The position numbers and the translations under genes were made by a program. From contig CM064863.1 of NCBI GenBank assembly GCA_032719365.1, positions 69,279,583 to 69,343,582 on the forward strand: DNA of 64,000 nt. The letters are read 5' to 3'. This document shows, one piece after another, positions 11,920 through 24,600 of the stretch. Source of the DNA: Prinsepia uniflora. Taxonomy: Eukaryota; Streptophyta; Magnoliopsida; Rosales; Rosaceae. The notes below the pieces were generated by a model that had not been told where the DNA came from, ran no database searches, and was given only the letters and a program-made list of their open reading frames with translations. How positions within the stretch are numbered: position 1 is the stretch's first letter; the number at the start of each line of letters is the position of its first letter.

Positions 11920-14900
11920 ATGCAAAACTCAAACCCTTCTCAACCACCATTAACACCACCTTCATTTCTCACCGCACCCACCACCCTCCCAATCAAAGAC
12001 CCCAAAGCCCTCCTCTCAATCATCTTAGTTTCTTCCTTTTTTGCCCTCCTCCTCCTCCTCTCTTCCTCTTCTTCATCATCATTCGCTTCCTCCTCCTCAT
12101 CTCCACATTCTAGACCCGACCCATTTATCTTCCCGAACCGCCAAGCCCACCGCACCGTTTACCACGACAACAACTCATCAGATCCCACCCCTCCCTCCAT
12201 TGCTTACCTCCTGTCCGGGTCCAAAGGCGACTTGGGTCGGATCCGAAGGCTCCTTTACGCCACCTTCCACCCAAGAAACCAGTATCTGCTCCACCTTGAC
12301 CGCTCTGCTTCTGATTCTGAGCGCGAACAGTTGGCTCTCAGAGTCCAATCAGTGCCCGTTTTCAGAGCTGCCCAGAATGTCCATGTCATTGGCAAGGCTG
12401 ATTTCGTCTACCAAACAGGGTCTTCTGGTGTCTCCTTTACGCTTCATGGTGCCTCAATACTGCTTCGTTTGTCGCCCAATTGGGATTGGTTTATCAGCCT
12501 CAGTGTTGGTGATTACCCACTTGTTACACAAGATGGTATGACTTCGGTTTGGTGGCATTGTCGTTGGATTTGAATTTATTATTTCTTATTTTGTATAATT
12601 CATTGATTGGTTTATATGGGTTTTCTAGATCTTCTGCACATTATGTCATTCCTGCCCAAAGATCTAAACTTTGTCAACCATTCAAGTTACATTGGTTGGA
12701 GAGAGTACGATCATTTGCCTTTCTGGTTTATTGACTGCAAGTTTATATTATTGGTATTCGAAGATTGTGGTGGATGCTGAGGTTTGAATTTCTTTGTTGC
12801 TACAGGTCTAAGAGATTGAAACCGATCATTGTTGATCCAGCGCTTTATCTTTCTGAGAAAACTGAGATGTTCTATGCTACACAGAAAAGGGTGTTGCCTA
12901 ATGCTTACCGGTTGTTCACAGGTTCATTTTTAATTCTTTTTTGTTAATTTCCGTTCTTTATTTCAGTTACCAATTGTTCTGTGGAAAATGATTTACTGCT
13001 GCAATTGCATACATCACAGAGTTGTTTAGGGATGGAATAAACTTCAAGAGTCTATCTAGGATATCCTTGCAACTTTTGATTGAAGATTTAGTAAGCTATT
13101 GTACTAACATCAGTTACTACTATTAAAAATTTCAATTTGGCGCATGTTGAAATTTGAAATTCAAATGATGCTTGTAGGATCATGATTAGGCTGGATCAGC
13201 TGTCCCACTGATTGGTTGCTATATGTATCCTTATATGGTTAGACATAAAAAGACCACGATTGTCATGTCTTATAATGTTTGGCTGCCTGAACTAATACTG
13301 GTTTAGAGCAATGTCATATTTGGAGCAATGGGGTTCTGTACGCAGTTATTAGATTGAAGCAATCACTACTCTTGAGCTTCTAATTGGGTTATCAGTGTCT
13401 ACTTGCATTGATTTGCTAGAGCTGGAGTCAAAGTTGATGAATGTTGAGGGAGTTGTAATTGGAACAGCTTCCTGTTTGGCGGGGTTATCAGTTTCTTCTA
13501 ATGGAAAAAGCTTCCAGTTTGTTTCTGCACTGTCATTGGTGCCAATGAATGTTGAGGGAAGTGTTATGATTTGGGCGGTTTTTTATTAAGTCTTGTTTAT
13601 AAAAGAACCCTATATGGGAGCACCAATTAAGCGGTAGTATGGTGGTGGAGAACCTGGAGATTCGTTAATGTTCAGTTTGCTTTGTATGAAGCTTTCCCTA
13701 CTCAAAGTTCATAACTGGTCCCTTTAACTTTGAGGTCAGAAACTAAAATTTCGATTACTGGTTGCTACTTTCCCACTTTCTCTCCATAGTGTCAAGTGCT
13801 GAAAGAAATTTAAGAAAGTTAGGCATTTCCATTGCCAACAAACAGAGTTGGGATTTTAATTTTTCCTCCCCATCAAATGCTATACTAGTCCTCTCCAATT
13901 AGATACAGTAGTCTTTCCCCTATATGTCTGTCTCTCTCGTTCTCACACGCACATCAGGATCTTTATTTGTGCATCAGAAAAATATAAGTAGGCGACGAAG
14001 AATGAGTATGTGAAAGTATAGTATTCTTAATTCAACCTTTGAGTTCTGTCACAAAGGGGCATTCTATATAAGTTATTACTGGCTTTTGACGTGGGTTTAA
14101 ACTTGGATAGATTCAAGATTATTTGCCTATACAGCAATTACCATAATGTTTGTGATGGCCATTGGGAATGGCACCATTGTCCAGATGGTATGCTCTTAAG
14201 CTCTTCTGATATTGGCACTACTACTTTGTAGATATAAACTGAAATGTTAATGCATGCTCAACTGTTTTTTTTTCTTTTGGTCAATTGATGTAAAGCTCAA
14301 CCGTTACTGATTGCTGTTATGTAAAACTTACCTCTTTTCTTTTTTTTCCACTTGAAATGAACCATCTTGGTTATTGGAAACCTAGTTGTAGCAATTTATC
14401 AAAGGGCACATAAAAAGTTGTCAAACTAACTCCTGCTGTAATTTTCTTTGCAGGTTCTTCTTTTTCGATTCTAAGTCGTAATTTTATTGAGTTTTGTGTT
14501 GTTGGTATTGATAATCTGCCAAGGACTTTGCTGATGTATTTCTCAAACACACCTTCTGCCCTTCCCAACTACTTTCCTACCATTCTTTGCAACTCCTATC
14601 AGTTCAATAAAACTATCATAAACCACAACTTACTATACGCTAATTTCGACACACCCCCTAGAGAGAAGCCCCAACGAATCCGTTCGAGTGATTATGATGC
14701 TATGGTTCAGCAAGGATCTGCCTTTGCCACAGGATTCGGGTCAGATGATCCAGTGCTTGACCGTATTGATAGAAATATTTTAAAGCGTGGCCGAGGAAAA
14801 GTAGTGCCCGGTGGGTGGTGTCTAGGTGGATTTAGAAACGACACTTGCTCAGTCTGGGGAGATGCTGATATTTTGAGACCCGGCCCAGGATCAAGAGGAC

Positions 14901-14968
14901 TAGAGAAACTTATAGTCCGGTTGCTCTCAAATGGCACTTTTCGATCTCATCAATGTATATATGAGTGA
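11920..14968 (+). CDS. GLCAT14: GT14 beta-glucuronosyltransferase, GLCAT14 type
   Basis: Exons 11920-12535, 12629-12704, 12806-12921 and 14454-14968 join in frame through GT-AG sites to 440 residues, the usual family length. The order is type II membrane protein: short cytosolic tail, hydrophobic anchor at about residues 31-47, Ser-rich stem, then a Core-2/I-branching (GT14) domain from about residue 94 (IAYLLSGSKGD). Recognisable family motifs are LHLDRSAS, DWFISLSVGDYPLVTQD, LYLSEKTEMFYATQKR, RLFTGS, a DDPVLDRID stretch and the C-terminal CSVWGDADILRPGPGS. GLCAT14 enzymes act in the Golgi, adding glucuronic acid to beta-1,3/1,6-galactan of arabinogalactan proteins. Intron 3 is 1532 bp and holds no gene. 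If intron 1 were retained the protein would stop after 217 residues. Which of GLCAT14A, B or C is the closest orthologue I cannot decide. Confidence 0.93.
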
Positions 14969-15610
14969 TCTGGATCCTCAATGCCACGAGAGATTGAGAG
15001 AAGAGGACAATATAAGTTCCCCCTTCAGCTTTTGGAAATTAGGAGAAGATTAACCGCCTCATGCTGATTCTGTTGGCGAAATTTGGTCTCAGTTAAATTG
15101 AGATTGTTGTAAAATTTGTTACAAATCATTGTTTTATATGAGGGTTGACAAATATGTCCTGTTGTAATAGTAATGTGAAGGTGGTTATTGTTTCTGTGCT
15201 TTTCCCAATTCTTTGTGTTCTGCATCAATCAAGTCATGTATGATATTAAGAACATCCATAATCCAAGTTAACATTAGTACACATGCAATTAAAAGTTTCA
15301 ATGATTCATAAAGGCCGTTGACGTCGACAATCCTTTTCTAACAAAGGAAGAACATTTTAGTAAAAAGCACCAACGAAATGACTATGAAGAAGACTGAACA
15401 CCCACCGCAGTCCTATGGTCAAATTTTTAGACACTAACACTACAAACCTGTGCAATATGAATAACCTATAAGCAATGCTCCACTGGGAAATCTTCAGCTC
15501 TTATCTATCTCTCGTATAACTTATTCCTCTGCCGTCTCCATGTGCAGCAATATTTTCTCATTGTTGCACTGATATCCATCTCTCCCTCTCCTGGGGCTTG
15601 CAAGATTTTT
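14969..15610. other. 3' regions of two convergent genes
   Basis: 642 bp separate the stop codons of the GT14 gene (+) and PAM71 (-). It must contain both 3' untranslated regions and termination signals; their boundaries are not evident. No other gene is seen. Confidence 0.6.
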
Positions 15611-18600
15611 TCAGAAAAATCCAAAAAATGTGGCTACAGCAAAAACTAGAAACAAAGCACCGCCCACATAGCCAACCTGATTGAATATATGGTGAGATTT
15701 GTAATACTGGAGCATAATAACAAAAAACTAGAAGTGTTTCTGTTTCGGGTATCAATAGTATCATGGAAAATTGAGGATCTTACCAGTTTTTCGGAAATGT
15801 AGTGGGCAAGAAATGCACCTCCTAGAACAGCGATAGAAGTTGCAAGTACGTGTCCAGCAATGGCTCCGCTTGCCACACCCCAAGGAGACTGCAGTCGGAA
15901 AGTATTAGAGGAACTATCACCAGGCTATAGTAAAACATCAAAGAATGTATGCTTGGACTTAAACTAAACAAGCTTGCACCTGTGCAGCACCCAGAGCAAT
16001 CGTGGCAAGCATTGAGCGATCTCCCCATTCCTAAAAAGCAAAAACGACATTGTAAAATTAAACGTGTCCTTATCCCTCGATTTGTATATCTGATTGACAC
16101 TTTGCATATCTAATAGGAAAAATCTTCCTTTATGTTGAAAAAGTAATAGCTAAGAAGACTTTAAATATGCATGACAAAATTTCTGGAGATAAGAGTAATA
16201 TGCTTACGGCAACGAATACAAGGCTGAATGATTTCCAGACAATTTCAAGTGGATTAGAGAGCCTCTTTGACACCTGAGAAAGTATAAATAATAAGAATGC
16301 ATTAGAACAGAACCTTCTCAAATGTGCATTAGAACAGAACCTTCTCAAATGGATTTTGGAAAATGTACAACCCCACACATGACATACATAATACATATGC
16401 GACTGTGCAACAAGAAATTGTAAATGCGAGAACTTCGCATGCACAAAGGCTCACTAATGCAACCTTACTACCTTCTCTTTCACAAGAACCTCAGCTTCAG
16501 CATATTCATCAAGCTCGGTGCTGCTCTTATCACCACTATCAACGACATTTGATGGAAGGTCCCATGCATCCTTTATTGATTTGAGACCGAAGAATAGTAG
16601 AAGAGTTACGGCTGCATACTCTCCAATTGGCAAAGCTGTTGACATGAACACGAACAAAAGAATGAGGAGATGTACTGAATTATGGTTTTAGATAATTCCA
16701 TCAGGCCATCACAAAATGTATCACAAAACTGATATAACTTTATGGTATGGTCAAATGCTTTGAATAGAAAACTAAGGAAGGGATTTGTAAAAGAAACTTA
16801 CGATGAACCATACCATCTCAAACAATTACATCCAAACACATACAAATCCATTAAAATGGCATGATACTCATTATCAATGTAGAAATAAAGCAACTGCTCT
16901 CAAATGGTTTCACATTGGCTTTGATGCAACATGCACAGGTAATTTGGAACTTGAATTTTTCTTATTTTTGATGTTTTCTGGTGGAACTTTGGTCTAGAAG
17001 TAGGTTTGTTATAGAGATCAAGATGAAGAAAATGATGCCCTTTGGCCTTTTTACAACCCTTTTCATAAAGTGCATATCATCATTTGTCATTCAAGCTTCC
17101 ATTTTCTAAAAATTGATGATTATGAGTAAGAGAGAACCACAAGAAGCATATGTTAGGGTATAACATTTTCTAAGAGCATTTGAGCACCTGTTAAACAGAT
17201 ACTAATAAATACTGGGGAGAATCCCACAAGGGGACACCCAAGAGTTCATGCACCCGACCACTAGACCATGTCTGAGTAAATCAAAACTGAGTCAAGGATA
17301 ACTATTCATAAGTATTATGTTTCTTTGTTTAAGATTGTTTCAAGCAGTATCTATAGACGGAATCAACTAAGATGTGCAAATAGAAAACAAGACAGGTTGC
17401 AAGCAGCATAGGCAAAATCCAGCTATAATTGTGTTTGAAAATAATCATAAAGGGGATAAATGTCAGTAATGACATTGACTAGGGAACCTAGGACTGGGGA
17501 AAGAAAGCCTTAGATCAACAAGTTTTTTATTTGTTTAAAAATACTCATTGGAAAGCTGATTACCGTCGAATAGTTTTTTATTAGTATCCTTTCACTGATA
17601 TGCATTTAAAGAGAAATTCCCTATATATATAATATTCATCACACTGTTTCCTGAACAGGTACGAAAATAGAGCAGTTAAAACATTCCAAGAGTTAGAACT
17701 TACTTGTCTGGAATTGAGCAGGCACCGAGTTAAATATTCGACCAATGATGACAGACAGGACTGTCATAAGTGAAAGAGCACCAGTTGACCCCAATAGAAC
17801 CTGTTAAATTTAAGAAGTATCCCAAGCATTCATCAATTAATACTGAACCTTTTTCAATATGCCAAAGAAAAAGAAAATTTTCAATTTAATCAACACCAAT
17901 TAACTAAGTTCTTCCCACAATGATACTCCCATTGTTTTATATTGATGGTGGGGAAGTTCTTAAACAGAGATTTCATTCAATAACGGAACTCCAAACTTAT
18001 GCCCAAGAAATCAACATGTCATTACAAATTAAAAACTAACAAAAGGATACATTCGGTAATATATGTATTGGAGTTGGTATGCTTAAAGAAATTAGGAATA
18101 GTTCAGGCCTTTTGAGATCCCAAACTATGTATGTTCATACCATATCGACCCAGCCCGAGCTTGAAGCCCATATTGACTACAGGCCCAGCCCAACGCTAAA
18201 GTAACACCAGTTCGGACCAATCTTGGAGGCCCAGCCCTCTACCTGGCTCCGCGCGTCGGCCCAGACCGACCTAGAGGCCCAGCCCTCTTCCAGAAACCAT
18301 GCCACCGGCCGACTCCAGAGGACCAGCTCCTGTCGGTCGGTGCGTCGGCCCAGTTCCACCACCTACCACAAGCCCAAGGGGCCCAGGCCCACTCACACGG
18401 ACAAGTCCCACTCGGTCTGGATGGCACCTCCACGTGTCCATCCCACAGCGAATTGATATTTGTCCCACATCGGGAAAATACAAATATTATATTCGCCGCA
18501 TCCATACAAAAGGGGTCCACTTGTCGTACAAAAGTAACTAAGCAATTTACTGTTTACTATTACTCTTACAGTATACTTTCTGCTACCTCCCTAAAACCTC

Positions 18601-21600
18601 ATACCGACCACTGACTTGGGCGTCGGAGTACCTTTGGGCTGGTACCACCGGTGCCTATACTCTCACCGACCGACCAGTTTCTTTCATCTTTCAGGTTCAC
18701 ACAGGGCACGTAGCAGAGCAGCATTTGCTCCCTAAGTTGGCACATTTTGTACATCAACAGTTTGGCGCCGTCTGTGGGAAACTGACTAAGTTTACCTTTC
18801 ACTTTACCGAGCCTAAAACACCGTTACCCTCCCCATCCGCCAGCATGCAGGACAACGTGGACGGCGAAGTCACACTCGCACCCGGCCGAGATTCGCGCCA
18901 ATGGCACTCAGGCCGAGGCGCGCTATACCGAGCTCAGCGGGCAGTACACCGACGTCGTGGCCCAGCGCAGGCCGCTCAGGTCGAGCTGAACGCCCGGCGC
19001 GCGCAGGACGAGATCCGCCAGGCCGACCGTGTTATCGCCGAATGCGCAGAAAGGATCCGGCAGGCGGCTGACAAGAGAAAGGCGGCAGCAACGGCCGCAC
19101 CGCCCGAGAAAGGCCAGAAACTCCTGGTCATTCTAAGAAAAGGCACACAGGCCACCAGAATCTACCGCGACGCTCGCGAGGCCCTGAGCGGAACCTCCCG
19201 GCTGGGGCGCCGAAAAATCAGTCCCGTCCGCCTAGAGTTCCCTCCGGACAAGTCCCACCGGGCCACGGAGCAAACCGGCCAGACGAGGTCCAAAGCGGGA
19301 CCTCATCCGCATTCCCGCGGCGGGAACCCCACCATTTCGGTAACCGAGGGGGCGGATTCCTCCCAGGAAATTCTCAGCGCTCGAAGGTCTGAACGCCCAC
19401 CGCGCAGCGCAAGGTCCCGACGAGACCAAGGAAACTCGTCTCGGCGGAACGCGCCGCCCCCTCGCCAGACAATCGGACCCTCCTGTCCGAGCGGGTCTCC
19501 CAGTGCCGACCCCGTGGTAAGACAGCTCCTTGACCGCGTGCGGTGCCTCGAGGCCTAGAAGGGGACGCCCCCGACACATGCCTGGGGCGGACCCACCCCC
19601 GGGCCATTCACGGATCGGATCAACCATTTTCAGCACAGCAACACAATCAAGCCGCTGAAGATCCCCCTCTATACCGGTCAGACCACCCGATCAACCATCT
19701 CAACAACTTCCGGTCGGCCGTCTCGTTCTCAAGCCTGACTGACGAGGCCCGCTGCCTAGTTTTCAGCTCCACCCTCACCGAGGCAGCAATCAACTGGTTC
19801 TACCGACTGGAGCCCGGCTCTGTCGACTCCTTCGCCCAACTCACCAAGGTCTTCCTGAACCAGTTCATGATCCAGACTGACAGGCTCTTCTCCGCTGAGG
19901 ACCTTTTCCTCTTGAAGCAGGGGGAAACGGAGACGCTCCGCGCGTACGTTGCTCGATTCAGTCTGGAATACTCCCGGTGCACCGAGTCCGACGACCGGAC
20001 CGCTTTCACGGCGTTTAAGGGGGGCCTACGCGAGTCCCAATTCAGGTACGCTACACATACCCAGGGTTGGTCTACTTATAATGAATTGATGAAACAAGCA
20101 GCCATCCACGCCAAGGCCGAGCTACTACCAGGCAGGGGCGGCTCGACGACGGTTAGCACATACCGACCCAGCACTGGGGACTCGGTCGACACCTATACAC
20201 CAAGTCCCACCCAGAAACAGTCGGCCCCTCAGCAGGCCGCATCCGTGCAGACCCAGCATCAAAACTCCCCGAGCGGAAAGAGGAAAGACTACACTCCCTC
20301 CTACGGCTCGGGAAAGAAGGGCAGACGCCAGAACCACCAGGGGTCCCATCATGGACAGGGTCAGCGTGACAATCGGCCGAACGAGCAGCGCACCGAGCGG
20401 ACCCTCCCTCGGTCCAAGTACGAAACCTATACGATATTAAACACATCGTATGAGAACGTACTCATGAATGTGGAGAGCATGATCCCCAAACCGACCTGGA
20501 CTCCTAGCGCGGGCCGACAGGCAAAGAACACTGGCGTTTACTGCCAGTACCACAAGTACAACGGCCACATCATTGACCAGTGTGTGGCCTTCCGAGACCT
20601 GGTCGAGGCATTGGTCCGAGACGGCAAGATCAACCAGTTCTTGCAGAACGCTCTGCAGCAGCCTCGGCACCCCTAGATCAACACCATAACCGGGGGCCCC
20701 TCCATCTCTTCACCTCTGGCGTCCAACTGGGCCAGAAAGGACTTCCTTCGCACCATGAAGCACAACCAACAGGTCGTCCAGGTGGTGGACGGCCGAGCGC
20801 AGAAGGTGGCGCGGACAGGTTGGGAAGCCATCTCCTTCTCGGAGGAGGAGGAACAAGGGGTGATCTACCCGCATGACGACCCCCTCGTCATCCGCGCCAT
20901 CATCAGCAACTTCGATGTCGGGCGGATCATGGTTGACACTGGCAGCTCGGTCAACGTCATCTTCATGGAGGCGTACAAACAGCTTCAACTCAAGGAGACC
21001 GAGCTAGACCGATCCCCCTCCCCACTGTTCGGTTTTACCGGGGACTCCATAGTGCCGACCGGAACGGTCAACCTGCCAATCACGGTCGGCGAGAACCCGA
21101 AGCGCGCAACCGTCCTGGCACCTTTCCTCGTGGTTGACTGCCCGAACGCGTACAACGTCATCCTGGGCCGGGGGCTTATCAACCAACTTCGGGCCGTTGT
21201 CTCCACCCATCTCCTCCTCATGAAGTTCCCGACCCCCATGGGCATCAGACAAGTTCGTGGAGACCAAATGGCAACCCGGACCTGCAACTCAACCACTCTT
21301 GCTGGGAAAGCCATCGCCCAGCCCGCGGAGACCCTAGCTGTTGCGGAATCCGCGTTCGAGGCCGACCCAGTTGATCCCCCAGGTCGCCCAACACTTACGC
21401 GACGGGCCGATCGAGGATCCCCGCCACCACTCTACCACGCCGCACCCTCAACCGATTGAGGAGGTAGAAGAAATCGCCCTCTCGCACGATTTCGCCGACA
21501 AGAAGGTCAAAATTGGCACCACACTAAGCCCAGCTCTGCGTGCCGACCTGATCAAGTTCCTGCGCGAGAACGCAGAGGTCTTCGCCTGGTCTTACGCAGA

Positions 21601-24600
21601 CATGCCCAGCATCTCAACCGACGTCATTTGCCACCGACTGAGTATCGACCCAAAATTCAAGCCTGTGGAGCAAAAGCGGCGCATATACGACGCCGAGCGG
21701 ACCGAGGCCATGAAGGCCGAAATTGTGAAGCTCAGTACCATCCATTTCGTCCGCAAGGCCGTATATGCCGTCTGGCTGGCAAACGTGGTCCTGGTAAAGA
21801 AGCCCTCGGGGGCGTGGCGCATGTGCATCGACTTCACCGACCTGAACAAGGCATGTCCCAAGGACAGCTTCCCGCTGCCTAAGATCGATCAGCTGGTCGA
21901 CGCCACGGCCGGGCACGAGCTTCTCAGCTTCATGGATGCAGACTCGGGATACAATCAGATCTTCATGCACCCCGCGGATCAGATCCACACCACGTTCCGC
22001 ACCGACCAGGGTCTTTATTGCTACAACGTGATGCCTTTCGGCCTAAAGAATGCAGGGGCCACTTACCAACGATTGGTCAACTACATGTTCGCCGATCAGA
22101 TCGGTAAGACCATGGAGGTCTACGTGGATGATATGTTGGTAAAAAGCAACACGGCCGACCAACACATCACCAACCTCGCCCGCATGTTCTCGGTCCTGAA
22201 AAAGTTTCGGATGCGACTCAACCCTGCGAAATGCGTGTTCGGGGTCGGTTCGGGAAAGTTCCTCGGCTTCATGATCAGACAGCACGGCATCGAGGCCAAC
22301 CCCGAGAAGATACAGGCACTCCTGAATATGAAGGCCCCCCAGACCCAGAAGGAGATCCAGAGCCTGACTGGCCGAGTCGCCGCACTGACCCGATTCATCT
22401 CAAGGGCAACCGACCGGTGCGTCCCTTTCTTCAAGGCCCTCAAAGCTCGATCCAAAAACATTACCTGGACCGAGGAATGCGACAAGGCCTTCACCGAGCT
22501 CAAAGCATACATGAGTCGAGCGCCCTTGCTATCCCGACCGGAGACTGGCGAGACCCTCATCATGTACTTGTTGGTCTCCAGCTCCGCAGTCAGCTCCGTC
22601 CTCATCAGACTCTCGGAGGGCACCGAACACCCAGTCTACTATGTCAGCCGAGCGCTACAAGACGCGGAAACCAGGTACACTGACCTTGAAAAACTAGCTT
22701 TTGCTCTGATCACTTCTTCCAGGAAGCTCTGGCCATACTTTCAGGCCCACGCGATCGTCGTCTTGACCAACCGCCCACTACGCCAAGTGTTGCAGAAGCC
22801 CGACACCACCGGTCGGCTTCTCAAATGGTCCATTGAGCTCAGCGAGTTTGACATCACTTTCGCCCCCCGACCGGCGAAAAAGGGGCAGGCCATCGCCGAT
22901 TTTATCGCTGAGTTCACCTACCCGTCCGCCGAGCCCGAAATCCGTGCCAGCACAGAACAGGCTTCGGCCTCCCGGCCAGCACTGGACGAGCACCGACCTA
23001 CCTGGCTCTTCCATGTTGATGGCTCGGCGTGCCATAGTGGCTCTGGCGCTGGGCTTGTCCTGACCACCCCGGACAAACACCGACTGGAGTATGCACTTCG
23101 CTTTATGTTCAAGGCTTCCAACAATGAGGCCGAATACGAGGCTTTGCTCACCGGCCTCTGTCTGGCAAAACACTTGCAGGCCGAGCAGATCCAGGTTTAT
23201 AGCGATTCACAGCTTGTGGTCAACCAGGTCAACGACGAATACGAGGCTAAGGACACCTCCATGGCATAGTACCGGGCGTTGGCTCAGTCCCTCCTGGGCA
23301 GTTTTCATGCCCATACAATCACCCGGATCCCCCGATTCGAGAACAGTCATGCTGATGCCCTGGCCCGACTTGCCTCTTCTCTGGACGAGCGGACCGGTCG
23401 GCAAGTCCCAGTGGAGATTCTACACCAGCCGAGCACCTCACCCACCTCGGTACACTATGTCAACACCAGCTCCACTTGGATGGCCCCCTCATCCACTTCC
23501 CCACCGATGGGAGCCTTCCAACCGATCGGCTCGAGGCCAAGCGAATTTGCCGACAGGCTGCCCGGTACACCCTCATCACGGGTCAGCTTTACAAGCGCGG
23601 TTTCACTCTTCCGCTGCTTAAGTGCATCGATTCGCAGGCCGGGAAACTCCTGCTACGAGAGATCCATGCCGGCGTCTGCGGTAATCACTCGGGCCCCCGA
23701 TCGTTTGCCCACAAGGCCTTCCGCCAAGGGTTCTACTGGCCGACCATGCACGCTGGCACTGCCGACCTTACTCGGCATTGTGACGCGTGCCAGCGCTTTG
23801 CCCCGTTCATACTGCTTCCGCTCAAGAACCTGGCGCCAATGCTCAGCCCGTGGCCTTTCGCTCAGTGGGGGCTTGACCTCATCGGAAAGATGCCAACTGG
23901 TAAGGGACAGACCGAGTATGCGGTCGTTGCAGTTGACTACTTCACCAAGTGGGTCGAAGCCAAGGCGGGCCTCCATCACCACTGCTCAGATCGAAACTTT
24001 CATCTTTCAGAACATCATCTGCCGTTTCAGCCTCCCACATACGATCATCACCGACAAAGGGAAACAGTTTGACAATGCCCGTTTTCGAGCATTCTGCGCT
24101 CGGCACGGAATCAATCTATGCTTCTCCTCTCCCGCTCACCCTCAGTCCAACGGACAAGTCGAAGCTGTGAATAAGATCATCAAACACACTCTGAAAACCC
24201 AGCTCGGTGAGGCCAAGGGCAAGTGGGCTGATATCCTACCGAGCGCACTCTGGTCCTATCGGACGTCGTACCGAACGACCACCAACGAAACGCCTTTCTC
24301 TCTGGCCTTCGGAACCGAGGCTGTCGTTCCCGACGAGGTCGATGGGGAATCGTACCGAGTAACGTCGTACAATACCGACCAGAACGACGATCAGATGATG
24401 CTCAGCCTCGATCTGATCGAGGAACACCGCACCAAGGCCCACCTCCGGAATGCTGCCCACAAACAACGGCTCTGCCAATACCACGATGCCAAGGTCCGAC
24501 CACGTTCTTTCCAGGTCGGGGACTGGGTACTCCGGAAGGTCAGCCTTGCCACCCGAGACCGAACGGCAGGCACTCTTGGACCTAATTGGGAGGGCCCCTA

